A stretch of 23,545 nucleotides of DNA from a virus, in IMG/VR virus record IMGVR_UViG_3300026456_000004, positions 1 through 23,545 of that record; one strand, written 5' to 3'. A program made the position numbers and the translations under genes. The notes beneath the pieces are model-generated. The model was not told the DNA's origin and did not search any database. It saw nothing but the letters and a program-made list of their open reading frames with translations. Positions 7,198 through 13,312 of the stretch are shown here, piece by piece; the stretch's first letter is position 1; each line of letters begins with the position of its first letter.

Positions 7198-7485
7198 TCA
7201 CAACTCGCTTGCTTCGCGCACCGTGCTGGGCCACGGCCAACCTGTAACCGTCCTCAAGCACTCTTCAAACCCCGCCGTAAGCCGTCGCTCGTCAATGTCC
7301 GCCAACGCTTCCACGTAGACCGCTATCAACTGTGGCGTGATCGCCTTCCCTGCTATCGACCCAAACTTCTCCAGCCATGAGCCTATCAGGTCAACCCGGA
7401 TCTGCTTAGGATTGAACTCCTGCGGCTGCAACTGCTGATTGCCTTGCAGCGTAATTGCCTTGCTCCCGCCCAAGCGCTTCACCAT
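7198..7485 (-). CDS. Probable replicative helicase loader
   Basis: 95 aa. GGAGGGAAGC directly precedes the ATG at 7485, so the longer ORF upstream is not used; the gene overlaps the previous one by 80 bp. The C-terminal half (YVEALADIDERRLTAGFEECLRT...WPWPSTVREASEL) resembles the C-terminal segment of phage helicase loaders and DnaB-interacting proteins of the lambda P/G39P type: a short helical repeat followed by a Pro-containing turn and an acidic end. Position just upstream of the DnaB gene supports a loader role. Sequence similarity in such proteins is low, so this is a context-supported guess. Confidence 0.5.
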   Translation of the reverse strand: MVKRLGGSKAITLQGNQQLQPQEFNPKQIRVDLIGSWLEKFGSIAGKAITPQLIAVYVEALADIDERRLTAGFEECLRTVTGWPWPSTVREASEL

Positions 7486-8044
7486 GCTTCCCTCCAATCC
7501 CGTTCGGCATCGTCTTCCCATAGCGGTCCAGCGGCGCTTCCAGATACTCCAGAAGCCTCCCAATCCACAGATACAAAGCCTGAGTCTTCACCACACCCTC
7601 TGACTTGTAACGGTTGCCCAGGGCGCGTCTCCACTCCTCCCGCGTCACTTCCTTGTTCTGCTTGAGCCAACGCTTCACCGCCGCCCCGTCCGCGGAACCC
7701 ATCGTGAATGGCAATCCCTTGTTGACGAATTCATAAGCCTTCTTCACGTCATCCAAGAAGTCCTGCCTACAGGTCGAATCCGATTCCAAAATTTGGACTT
7801 TCTCCGTAGATGCCACTCCCGTCCCCAGAGGCCACTTGTTTTTCGTCTGCTTCCCAATGAACTCCGGACATAGCGTATGCAACTCCCCCATGCCTTCCAA
7901 CATGAGGGATGAGTTGCACGACACCGCCTGACTCAACTGTGCGGTTGTCCAAGACCCGTCGCCGAGCGCGTTCACCGCCACAAGAGCCAACACGCCTCTG
8001 TACGTCAAACCTTCGAGAAAATCACTGTCAATGATTATCTTCAT
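7406..8044 (-). CDS. Probable phage replication protein (replisome organiser-like)
   Basis: 212 aa, start chosen at 8044 after AGGGGTGAGT. Residues 13-75 (LTYRGVLALVAVNALGDGSWTTAQLSQAVSCNSSLM) look like a winged-helix DNA-binding domain. The middle (DVKKAYEFVNKGLPFTMGSADGAAVKRWLKQNKEVTREEWRRALGNRYKSE) resembles a DnaD-like or primosomal helical domain. The tail is rich in Gly/Ala/Gln and likely disordered. A DNA-binding N-terminus followed by helical domains, just upstream of a putative loader and DnaB, fits an origin-binding replisome organiser. One copy of the repeated 13-mer falls inside this gene (7786-7798), where it encodes VQIL. Confidence 0.5.
   Translation of the reverse strand: MKIIIDSDFLEGLTYRGVLALVAVNALGDGSWTTAQLSQAVSCNSSLMLEGMGELHTLCPEFIGKQTKNKWPLGTGVASTEKVQILESDSTCRQDFLDDVKKAYEFVNKGLPFTMGSADGAAVKRWLKQNKEVTREEWRRALGNRYKSEGVVKTQALYLWIGRLLEYLEAPLDRYGKTMPNGIGGKHGEALGREQGNYAARQSAVAAAGVQS
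7786..7798 (-). promoter_or_regulatory. Near-palindromic 13-mer site, copy 2 (inside replication gene)
   Basis: Exact CCAAAATTTGGAC on the plus strand, within the putative replication protein gene. Phage replication origins often lie inside the initiator gene, so an origin-related site is possible; chance retention as VQIL codons is the alternative. Confidence 0.35.
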
Positions 8045-8052
8045 ACTCACCC

Positions 8053-8562
8053 CTATTCAAACCTCGCAAATTCTCCGAAATGCTTCACCGCAGCTTTACA
8101 ATATGCCACATGAGCATCTTGTGGAGTAACAAATCCTCCTAACCCATAACGTCTTCCTTTCACCCTTATCAACGCGACCCATCGCTTCCTCTTTTTATTC
8201 CAATACACACCCTTGAATCCAGATGTATTATCAACCCTTCTGACGGCATTCGCTTGGTTCTGAGATGTTGTCCCTACACGAAGATTTGAATGTCGATTAT
8301 CGAGAGTGTTCTTGTTGTCGATATGGTCAACCTCTCGCAGATCGAACATATCGAGTCCAAGGATTACACGCGCAAGCGGAATCTTGTGTCCGCACTTACC
8401 TCCTCGAAACCATGCAGTAGCGTAAAAACATTTCTTTTTACTGTCTCACTTGGAACCAAGTTTTAGATTGGAACACTTCTCGTAGTCTCCACTGTCAACA
8501 ATGGTAACAAGACCTCTCCCTATCGGCAATTCGTAACACTTCTCATCATCCTTCATGTTCAT
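8053..8562 (-). pseudogene. HNH-AP2 homing-type endonuclease interrupted by in-frame TGA
   Basis: One frame runs from ATG 8562 (or 8556, preceded by CGGAGATGAAC) to a stop at 8053, broken only by TGA at 8448-8446. The first 38 residues (LPIGRGLVTIVDSGDYEKC...) match the usual N-terminus of phage/bacterial HNH-AP2 proteins. After the TGA come FYATAWFRGGKCGHKIPLAR, VDHIDNKNTLDNRHSNLR (HNH core) and an AP2-like DNA-binding region (NTSGFKGVYWNKKRKRWVA...). Homologues commonly carry Trp near the break, and TGG to TGA is a single change. TGA is used as a normal stop elsewhere here, so this is a nonsense mutation or a readthrough site. No ribosome site precedes the first ATG after the TGA (8349). 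Confidence 0.8.
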
Positions 8563-8567
8563 CTCCG

Positions 8568-8665
8568 TTTACGGTCGGAGGAGGCCAGGGAGGATGCCGT
8601 AACACCCTCCCTGGGAGGAGGCGTCCGACTGGGGAGCCGGACTAACCGACATGGGGTGTCGGCTA
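8568..8665 (-). ncRNA. Highly structured leader upstream of the HNH gene
   Basis: About 100 bp without a gene but full of hairpins. On the minus strand, in order: CCGACA-CCCCA-TGTCGG; GTCCG...CGGAC with a 10-nt loop; CCAGGGAGG...CCTCCCTGG, a perfect 9-bp stem with a 12-nt loop; then CCGT-AA-ACGG ending at the HNH ribosome site. No T-tract follows the strong stem, so it is not a simple terminator. It could be a cis-regulatory or self-contained RNA; no known class is recognised. Confidence 0.4.
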
Positions 8666-8671
8666 CAGAGA

Positions 8672-9067
8672 CTATAACAACTCCCCTTCGTCTCCGCAAC
8701 CCGATTCTTTCCCCACTGCCAACTCGATTGAACCCACCCTGTTTTTCCCCACCAACTTCATAACCTGACCCGTCTCCTGGTCGATCACCAGCAACGGTCT
8801 CCGCTTCCCATCATCGTCAATCCGCCATCCAAACAATTCCTCAACCGTACACTCGAAGTACCGCGCAATCTGTACCGCCAACTCTAGTTTCGGGAGGGTT
8901 TGGTGATTCAAAATCTCCCCCGCCAGACTCTTTCCGATACCGAAGATCGCTGCGAAGTCCCGCAAGGTGATTCCGTGCGCGGTGCATATCCTCTGGAGAA
9001 GCGGGGAGTCCCCATAGAACTCCCTCGCCTTCTCGTTGCAGTGTTGGATGTTTGAGCTTCCGGCCAT
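8672..9067 (-). CDS. XRE-family helix-turn-helix regulator
   Basis: 131 aa. Residues 34-80 (ITLRDFAAIFGIGKSLAGEILNHQTLPKLELAVQIARYFECTVEELFG) form a Cro/CI-type HTH: scaffold helix, recognition helix GKSLAGEIL, and the closing ECTVEELFG phrase. The remainder is short and acidic and could mediate dimerisation. The ATG starts one base after the stop of the coiled-coil gene, so the two are co-transcribed. It is one of three XRE-type proteins in the window and a candidate binder of the repeated 13-mer; which protein binds which site cannot be told from sequence. Confidence 0.82.
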   Translation of the reverse strand: MAGSSNIQHCNEKAREFYGDSPLLQRICTAHGITLRDFAAIFGIGKSLAGEILNHQTLPKLELAVQIARYFECTVEELFGWRIDDDGKRRPLLVIDQETGQVMKLVGKNRVGSIELAVGKESGCGDEGELL

Positions 9068-9068
9068 G

Positions 9069-9809
9069 CTACGCCCGGAACGAGGTGGACTCGGTAACGA
9101 TGAGCTTCACGCCAGGATAAGAGAAACTTTCCTTCATGCTCTTCGCCATCTGCCCCAAAAAGCTCTCGTTCGCAACAACCGCCATCAACGGCACTTGTCC
9201 TGCTACTACCGCCGTGACAAGCGCCTTCAGGTCCGTAACCTCGATCTGATAGTTCTTCCGCGCCACGCTTCCTGTCGGCTTGGGCGCCGCGGCCTGAATC
9301 ACCACCGGAGCCGCGATGACCTCCTCCTCCAGCACTGCATCCGCCGCCTCAGATTCCCCCGCTGCTGCGAGTTCAAGCGCCCGTTGGAGTGCATCCTCCT
9401 CCGCCTGCTTCTGAGCCACCTCACGGGCAAGACGCTCTTCCTCTTCCCGCTTCCGGCGCTCCACAGCCTGATACGCCGTTAGCAATCCGCCCAGACGAGT
9501 CTTCTCCGTGTTGTACGGTCCTGTGTCGTCCTTCTCGGCTTGCAAAACCGGCTTCTTGATGTCGTCGATCTGAGACTTCACGCCCTTGAAAAAAGTCTCC
9601 GTCTCCTTCGCCGCCGTCTGAAGCAACCGGCCGTACTGCGTGGCCGTCTCTGCCTGTTCCGTCGTCTCGACGACCGTCAACTTCTTCGACGCCAAAACAA
9701 TCGTCCCGTACTCGTTACGCAAGGCGATACGCTTGGTCTCGTACTCGCCACTCGGTCCAAGGATCTCGATGATCCTCGGCAATGCCAATGCTGTTGCTGC
9801 TGTCCCCAT
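9069..9809 (-). CDS. Coiled-coil phage recombination-block protein (DUF1351-like?)
   Basis: 246 aa with GAGGAGGAGTAATC before the ATG. Residues 48-165 are a long charged helix (ETTEQAETATQYGRLLQ..., ERRKREEEERLAREVAQKQAEEDA), an extended coiled coil. An Ala/Val/Pro linker follows, then a compact C-terminal domain (NYQIEVTDLKALVTAVVAGQVPL...ANESFLGQMAKSMKESF). Proteins of this design lie next to Bet/RecT and exonuclease genes in many phages (DUF1351 and relatives), which matches the position here; the exact family is uncertain. A scaffold or DNA-end-protection role in recombination is only inferred from context. Confidence 0.6.
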   Translation of the reverse strand: MGTAATALALPRIIEILGPSGEYETKRIALRNEYGTIVLASKKLTVVETTEQAETATQYGRLLQTAAKETETFFKGVKSQIDDIKKPVLQAEKDDTGPYNTEKTRLGGLLTAYQAVERRKREEEERLAREVAQKQAEEDALQRALELAAAGESEAADAVLEEEVIAAPVVIQAAAPKPTGSVARKNYQIEVTDLKALVTAVVAGQVPLMAVVANESFLGQMAKSMKESFSYPGVKLIVTESTSFRA

Positions 9810-9811
9810 GA

Positions 9812-10477
9812 TTACTCCTCCTCTTGATTTCTGAACTTCGCCAATTTTGCGTTGACTGCCAGATTCGCCGCCGCCAACAGGATAATGAAGTTACTCTTCG
9901 CCTTCAGAGTGTCTACCCAGAATGGAGTAACTCGCCCATCTTTGTCAACCTGAAGAGCGCATCCAACGTAAACATCGCCCTCCAGCTTCGGTGCCCCTCC
10001 CGTGTAAGCCCCCGTCTGCCATGCCCAAGTCTCTGAAGCCTTACTGCCGGTCTTCAGATCGAGGATGCAGGGCCGACGCTTTCCTTTGTAGATCAAACTC
10101 CCACGATGGTCGAGAGTTCCACCAACCCGCATTCCGTTGAGGACGATGATCTTCTTCTCCTCCACGGCTAAAGGTTGATACTCGACCAACTTCAACCAAC
10201 TTTCAATGCCGACAACCGCTGGGATGATTTCATCAGGGCAGGATTCCCAATCCAACTTCCCGAAGACGAGATACTCGACAGCCTTGTGAACGGCGTTTCC
10301 AAAACCGCGCTTCCACTCCAAAACGTCGGGGGCAATCATCGAGAAGTCGCTCAGGCCAAGAGCCCCGAAGACGCCCGTAACCGAAGGAATCACTACCCCT
10401 GACGAATCACGATAACAATGGTTCGATTCCTGATAGAATCCTCCCTCGATTGCTTGTCCCCACGCCTCACTCCCCAT
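9812..10477 (-). CDS. PD-(D/E)XK nuclease, RecB/Cas4-like recombination exonuclease
   Basis: 221 aa. Motifs of the RecB-type nuclease fold appear in order: H64 in GNAVHKAVE, D123 in VGGTLDHRG, D140-x-K142 in CILDLKTG, and Q154 in WQTGAY. It should resect DNA ends to give single strands for the Bet annealase encoded upstream, like the lambda Exo/Bet pair. Start at 10477 is preferred because GGAGG lies eight bases upstream; ATG 10483 is possible. The ribosome site itself overlaps the repeated 13-mer at 10489-10501, so a protein bound there could influence expression of this gene. Confidence 0.87.
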   Translation of the reverse strand: MGSEAWGQAIEGGFYQESNHCYRDSSGVVIPSVTGVFGALGLSDFSMIAPDVLEWKRGFGNAVHKAVEYLVFGKLDWESCPDEIIPAVVGIESWLKLVEYQPLAVEEKKIIVLNGMRVGGTLDHRGSLIYKGKRRPCILDLKTGSKASETWAWQTGAYTGGAPKLEGDVYVGCALQVDKDGRVTPFWVDTLKAKSNFIILLAAANLAVNAKLAKFRNQEEE

Positions 10478-10488
10478 CCCCATCCCCT

Positions 10489-10501
10489 CCAAAATTTGGA
10501 C
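10489..10501 (-). promoter_or_regulatory. Near-palindromic 13-mer site, copy 3 (before the nuclease gene)
   Basis: Exact CCAAAATTTGGAC in the gap between two genes. On the transcribed strand it reads GTCCAAATTTTGG and runs directly into AGGGG, so the last bases form part of the nuclease gene's ribosome site. Placement at a gene boundary supports a regulatory role. Confidence 0.45.
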
Positions 10502-10705
10502 TTAATCGCCGTCAACGCTGAAACCACAATTCTTCAGGAATATCTTCAACTCCTCACAGCGTAGAAGATGATAATGATACTCCCGAAGCACAGCAGCTTC
10601 TGCATCGTCAGACCGCTCCGTTGCGGTCCACTCGGAATCGAACGCCTTTTGCAGATTAGGCGACATTCCACTTGCGATCACTTTCGACTTCTTTGTAAGT
10701 GCCAT
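10502..10705 (-). CDS. Small helical protein of unknown function
   Basis: 67 aa, ATG at 10705 after GGGAGGTGGAG. Basic N-terminus (MALTKKSKVIASGMSP), then an acidic helix and a helix-rich end with two Cys (LLRCEELKIFLKNCGF). No family recognised. It is followed after one base by the 13-mer site and then the nuclease gene, and lies in the recombination block. Confidence 0.6.
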   Translation of the reverse strand: MALTKKSKVIASGMSPNLQKAFDSEWTATERSDDAEAAVLREYHYHLLRCEELKIFLKNCGFSVDGD

Positions 10706-10720
10706 CTCCACCTCCCGTGG

Positions 10721-10954
10721 TTAGATTTTTCGGTAATTGAATCCGAACTTCAGAGTGGCTCCAAATTGCCGGCCGGCGCTGTCCGCATTGATGATGTCCG
10801 TCACCACCTGCTCTGGGCAGTTGCTGTATTCATAGGTACTCTGAACGTCGCCCGTCTTGCGATCCTTGAACGCGACATACGCCTTCAGCGTCTCCGCGTC
10901 GTAACCCACCCTAACGATTTGCGTGCTATCCACATCTGTCCAGTTGATTGCCAT
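10721..10954 (-). CDS. KTSC-domain protein
   Basis: 77 aa with GGAGGAGGAGAATAAC before the ATG at 10954. The pattern DSTQIVRVGYDAET...YVAFK...YEYSNCPEQVVTDIINADSAGRQF...YRKI is that of the KTSC domain, a small domain frequent in phage and bacterial proteins and related to a C-terminal region of some lysyl-tRNA synthetases. Biochemical role is unknown. It is immediately downstream of the abnormal tRNA-like gene; given the family's link to a tRNA synthetase this adjacency is suggestive but may be coincidental. Confidence 0.75.
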   Translation of the reverse strand: MAINWTDVDSTQIVRVGYDAETLKAYVAFKDRKTGDVQSTYEYSNCPEQVVTDIINADSAGRQFGATLKFGFNYRKI

Positions 10955-10986
10955 GTTATTCTCCTCCTCCGGTTGATTGTTGATGT

Positions 10987-11083
10987 TGGAGCGGGGAAAA
11001 GGACTCGAACCATTCACCTGCGGATTAGGTATCCGGTTTCGATGCCGGACTTTTCCGCTGCTCTACCCCTGAGCTATCCCCGC
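10987..11083 (-). tRNA. tRNA-like gene with abnormal anticodon region (identity unresolved)
   Basis: Canonical parts: a 7-bp acceptor (GCGGGGA/TCCCCGC), a D-arm GCTC-AGGGGTA-GAGC, a T-loop TTCGAGT on a 5-bp stem with one T-T mismatch, discriminator T and an encoded CCA at 10989-10987. The segment between the D and T arms is about 22 nt too long. Reading 1: stem GCGGA/TCCGC with a 29-nt loop containing an inner hairpin TCCGG/CCGGA and ending CCTAA (anticodon CCT, Arg-like). Reading 2: class II form with an anticodon arm TCCGG-CATCGAAA-CCGGA (8-nt loop) and a variable arm ACCT/AGGT, leaving nine extra bases before the anticodon arm. It may be a working but unusual tRNA, a tRNA mimic or a decaying gene. 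Confidence 0.65.
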
Positions 11084-11100
11084 TTTTGGTTTGAATGTGC

Positions 11101-11180
11101 TGTCTAAACCCGTCCTAGAAGAATGTCCCGCTGCTAGAGCGTCGTTTGACGTTAGCCTAGCGGAGCGGACGGGTTTAGGC
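11101..11180. repeat. Large imperfect hairpin (80 bp) beside the tRNA-like gene
   Basis: CTAAACCCGTCC at 11104-11115 pairs perfectly with GGACGGGTTTAG at 11167-11178, extendable to about 15 pairs with a G-U. Inside are CCGCT/AGCGG (11128-11132/11159-11163), GCTA/TAGC and CGTC-GTTT-GACG. The whole gap between the 46-aa gene and the tRNA is taken up by this structure. It lacks a T-tract. It could be a processing signal for the tRNA, a structured RNA or a recombination site. Confidence 0.55.
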
Positions 11181-11199
11181 AGGACACCCTGCCATGCTT

Positions 11200-11340
11200 C
11201 TACTTCGCAGCCTTCTCGGCCGCCTTCTTTTCCTTGCGGAACTTCTTCCACCGCTTCGTTTGAGCGGCTGCGATACGTGCCCTTCCCTCTTCGGTCAAGA
11301 CCCGCGTGGACGTTTGCGATACTGCCTTCTCTTTTGCCAT
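11200..11340 (-). CDS. Small basic protein
   Basis: 46 aa (MAKEKAVSQTSTRVLTEEGR...), about one third Lys/Arg. The middle phrase EGRARIAAAQTKRWKKFRK is a recurring short motif in small basic bacterial and phage proteins and is likely to bind nucleic acid. ATG at 11340; the GGAG upstream is rather far (12 bases). A perfect palindrome (11349-11363) overlaps that ribosome site, so expression may be repressed by a dimeric regulator. It lies between the Bet gene and the hairpin/tRNA pair. Confidence 0.6.
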   Translation of the reverse strand: MAKEKAVSQTSTRVLTEEGRARIAAAQTKRWKKFRKEKKAAEKAAK

Positions 11341-11348
11341 GTTTTTAT

Positions 11349-11363
11349 GTTACTCCAAGTAAC
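11349..11363. promoter_or_regulatory. 15-bp perfect palindrome before the small basic protein
   Basis: GTTACT-CCA-AGTAAC: two 6-bp arms around a 3-bp centre, overlapping the ribosome site of the 46-aa gene. Looks like an operator half-site pair or a small RNA hairpin hiding the ribosome site. Confidence 0.4.
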
Positions 11364-11629
11364 TCGTAATTGCAAGTGGTCCCCATTGTGCGTTCTGGTC
11401 CCCCGCCCCGCACCCCACGGTTCGTATCAGGCCAACTTGAACCTGTGCCAAAAACTTAATACGGAGAGTGGCCCATGACGACCAGCACCTCAGTCGGGAA
11501 TAAATTACCCTCCAGATGACTCTCCGCATCTCCCACCCGGCCCCTTGCGATCGGCTGCTGCCAAGTCTTGCGACTCCCCTTTCGGGTTCAAGGCGCTCGT
11601 CATCGTTGTGAACCTTACCGGGTGGAAAC
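11364..11629. other. Gene-poor gap after the Bet gene
   Basis: No convincing gene. It holds an 8-bp inverted repeat CGGAGAGT (11462-11469)/ACTCTCCG (11519-11526) enclosing 49 bases, and GGTTCA/TGAACC arms near 11586-11615. A 32-codon ORF on the minus strand (11603-11505) has only a weak ribosome site. Such a gap is unusual in this compact region and may carry regulatory RNA or a promoter for the basic protein and tRNA. Confidence 0.4.
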
Positions 11630-13093
11630 TTAATCGTCCACGTAGTTCTTCCAGTCATCCTCGCCCGTGCAGATCTTCTCCATCGTTTCGTACATCCCGA
11701 TCTCAAGATCACTCAGGTGCTCAACAGGGATTGGCAACGACAGAAGGATCTTCTTGAAGATAGCCTCAGTCAGCCCGGTATTCTTCCAGTTCTGGCCGCG
11801 GATAGCATAGAGTCTCTGGGCGCGTTTTGGACCGATCTTCCCCGGCTTTGTCGCTGTCGTCGGAGTCGGTTCTGGAGTACCAACGTTCTCTTCCACCTTC
11901 GCCTTCGGCGGCGCATCATCAAAGATACCACCCAACCCGGCCGCCCGATACTCTTCCAAAATAGGGTCTGGTTGACCAGGTTCTCGCTTCTCCTCTGTCG
12001 GCTTCACGTCCTCGTACTCGGCGTCGATTACCTCACCTTCCTGAACCGGCGCCACCAACATCTCCACCGTGGAGGTCATGTACTGGTCCGTCTTGCCGAC
12101 CGTGCGCTTCGTGGCGGTGATGAGTACCTTCGCGCCCACCACCATCTCGGCGTCAATCAGGTGCTTCGGAACGCTCACCACCTTGCCATCAACGACCAGA
12201 AATAAAATCTCCTCCGCAGTCCCCGTTCCGAGTTTGGCGTTGGTGATCTCACCGCTGATCTCTGTCACTCCCTTAACATCCTGCTTCCCCTGGGAGGCCA
12301 CCTGCTGCGTCTGCTGGCCCTTCGTGGACTCTTTGCTGGGGTCATAAGACGGGCCACGAGCGTTGGCACCTTCCGGTGGGCCGAATTGCTGCGTTGTTTC
12401 CGCCTTCCCCGTCTGCACTGGAGGCTTCTTCTCGTCCGTGCTCTTCGGCATCTGCACCTGCGGCTTTCCCATCACGGAATTGGGAGTCACGCCCGGAGTC
12501 TCGTTGTCAGCTTGCCCCATCTCCTCGTTCGTGTACATGCCACTCAACTCATCCGGGAATGCCTTGCGGAGAGCTAAACTTTCCGCGACTTTCCCTAACA
12601 TTAGATAGGGCATACGTTTCCACATTGGATTCGGCTTCAGTTCGCCGGTCTGCTTGTCCTTGTAGGTCTGAACGTACTCTCCCCAACGCGCCGTCGCCCG
12701 GTAGGGAACCTTTTCATCGCCGCGGCCGTAGCGGTAGACGGTGATCTTCGACCAGTTCGGATGTTCCTCAACTTCAGAGTCATACTCAGGATCGTCAATG
12801 CCGGCCAAGTCTCCTGTTCGGCTTGCGATCGCGCGGTAGCCGTCCACGCCTGTTTGGATGCTGATCTTCTCTTTCCCTAGCGAACTATCCCACCGCTTCA
12901 CCACATGAATCTGCCCAGTGAACGGGTCCAGCCGCTTGAGCTTCGCCACCTGCAAGAAAAACGCCAATTCGTTTTGGTCGCAGCCCTTTGCGACCGTCTC
13001 AGCTAAGAGCTTGATTTGCTCTGTGGAATACTCCGGCGCCGGCATCGCCAGCCGGTTTTCCCTTTGCGTTGTTACCAATGATGCTGTTCCCAT
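11630..13093 (-). CDS. bet: Bet/RecT-family single-strand annealing recombinase with long C-terminal extension
   Basis: 487 aa, GGAGGGGTT before the ATG. Residues 20-195 are a clear phage recombination protein Bet domain: ELAFFLQVAKLKRLDPF (41-57), ISIQTGVDGYRAIASRTGDLAGIDD (77-101), RATARWGEY (132-140) and LGKVAESLALRKAFPDELSGMYTNEEM (166-192). It anneals complementary single strands. Lambda Bet has about 260 residues; here about 290 more follow: a low-complexity Pro/Gln/Lys linker, a small beta-rich segment (EEILFLVVDGKVVSVPKHLI...VGAKVLITATKRT) and a helical C-terminus (RLYAIRGQNWKNTGL...). The extension could bind SSB or other partners. The nuclease at 10477-9812 is its likely exonuclease partner. 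Confidence 0.92.
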   Translation of the reverse strand: MGTASLVTTQRENRLAMPAPEYSTEQIKLLAETVAKGCDQNELAFFLQVAKLKRLDPFTGQIHVVKRWDSSLGKEKISIQTGVDGYRAIASRTGDLAGIDDPEYDSEVEEHPNWSKITVYRYGRGDEKVPYRATARWGEYVQTYKDKQTGELKPNPMWKRMPYLMLGKVAESLALRKAFPDELSGMYTNEEMGQADNETPGVTPNSVMGKPQVQMPKSTDEKKPPVQTGKAETTQQFGPPEGANARGPSYDPSKESTKGQQTQQVASQGKQDVKGVTEISGEITNAKLGTGTAEEILFLVVDGKVVSVPKHLIDAEMVVGAKVLITATKRTVGKTDQYMTSTVEMLVAPVQEGEVIDAEYEDVKPTEEKREPGQPDPILEEYRAAGLGGIFDDAPPKAKVEENVGTPEPTPTTATKPGKIGPKRAQRLYAIRGQNWKNTGLTEAIFKKILLSLPIPVEHLSDLEIGMYETMEKICTGEDDWKNYVDD

Positions 13094-13103
13094 AACCCCT
13101 CCT

Positions 13104-13310
13104 CTACCTCTCCTTGATGAAATCTGCCCTGTTGAGTAACACTGCGAGTTTCAATATAGCACGTTCCGTGGGATGCACAATACCCCTCTCCCAGCGGCTC
13201 AGGCTGCTCTTATTCCCTCCGATATTGGCCGCCACGTCTTCCATGCTCATCCCCGCCTCGATCCTCGCGGTCGTCAACTTCGCTCCGTCTACTGTGAACT
13301 GTGTCTTCAT
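13104..13310 (-). CDS. XRE-family helix-turn-helix protein
   Basis: 68 aa, almost nothing but a Cro/CI-type HTH: KLTTARIEAGMSMEDVAANIGGNKSSLSRWERGIVHPTERAILKLAVLL, with SMEDVAANIG and NKSSLSRWERG as the two HTH helices. The start at 13310 (TGGAGTAGGG before it) lies two bases after the DnaQ-like gene's stop. It sits just upstream of the Bet gene and could regulate the recombination block or act as a small Cro-like repressor. Confidence 0.82.
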   Translation of the reverse strand: MKTQFTVDGAKLTTARIEAGMSMEDVAANIGGNKSSLSRWERGIVHPTERAILKLAVLLNRADFIKER

Positions 13311-13312
13311 CC

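Noticed and set aside
8053-8562. Alternative genetic code with TGA read as Trp
   Set aside because: TGA serves as the normal stop of several well-supported overlapping genes (for example at 18498-18496 and 3778-3776).
11101-11180. Retron-type RNA
   Set aside because: A large hairpin alone is insufficient; there is no reverse transcriptase gene in the window.
11462-11526. A second tRNA bounded by the CGGAGAGT/ACTCTCCG arms
   Set aside because: Only 63-65 nt, no T-loop motif and no D- or anticodon-arm pattern inside.
11505-11603. 32-codon minus-strand ORF in the gap after the Bet gene
   Set aside because: Weak ribosome site, no coupling to neighbours and an unremarkable sequence.
11350-11712. 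120-aa minus-strand ORF spanning the end of the Bet gene
   Set aside because: Its start lies inside the Bet coding sequence without a ribosome site, and its product looks like random translation.
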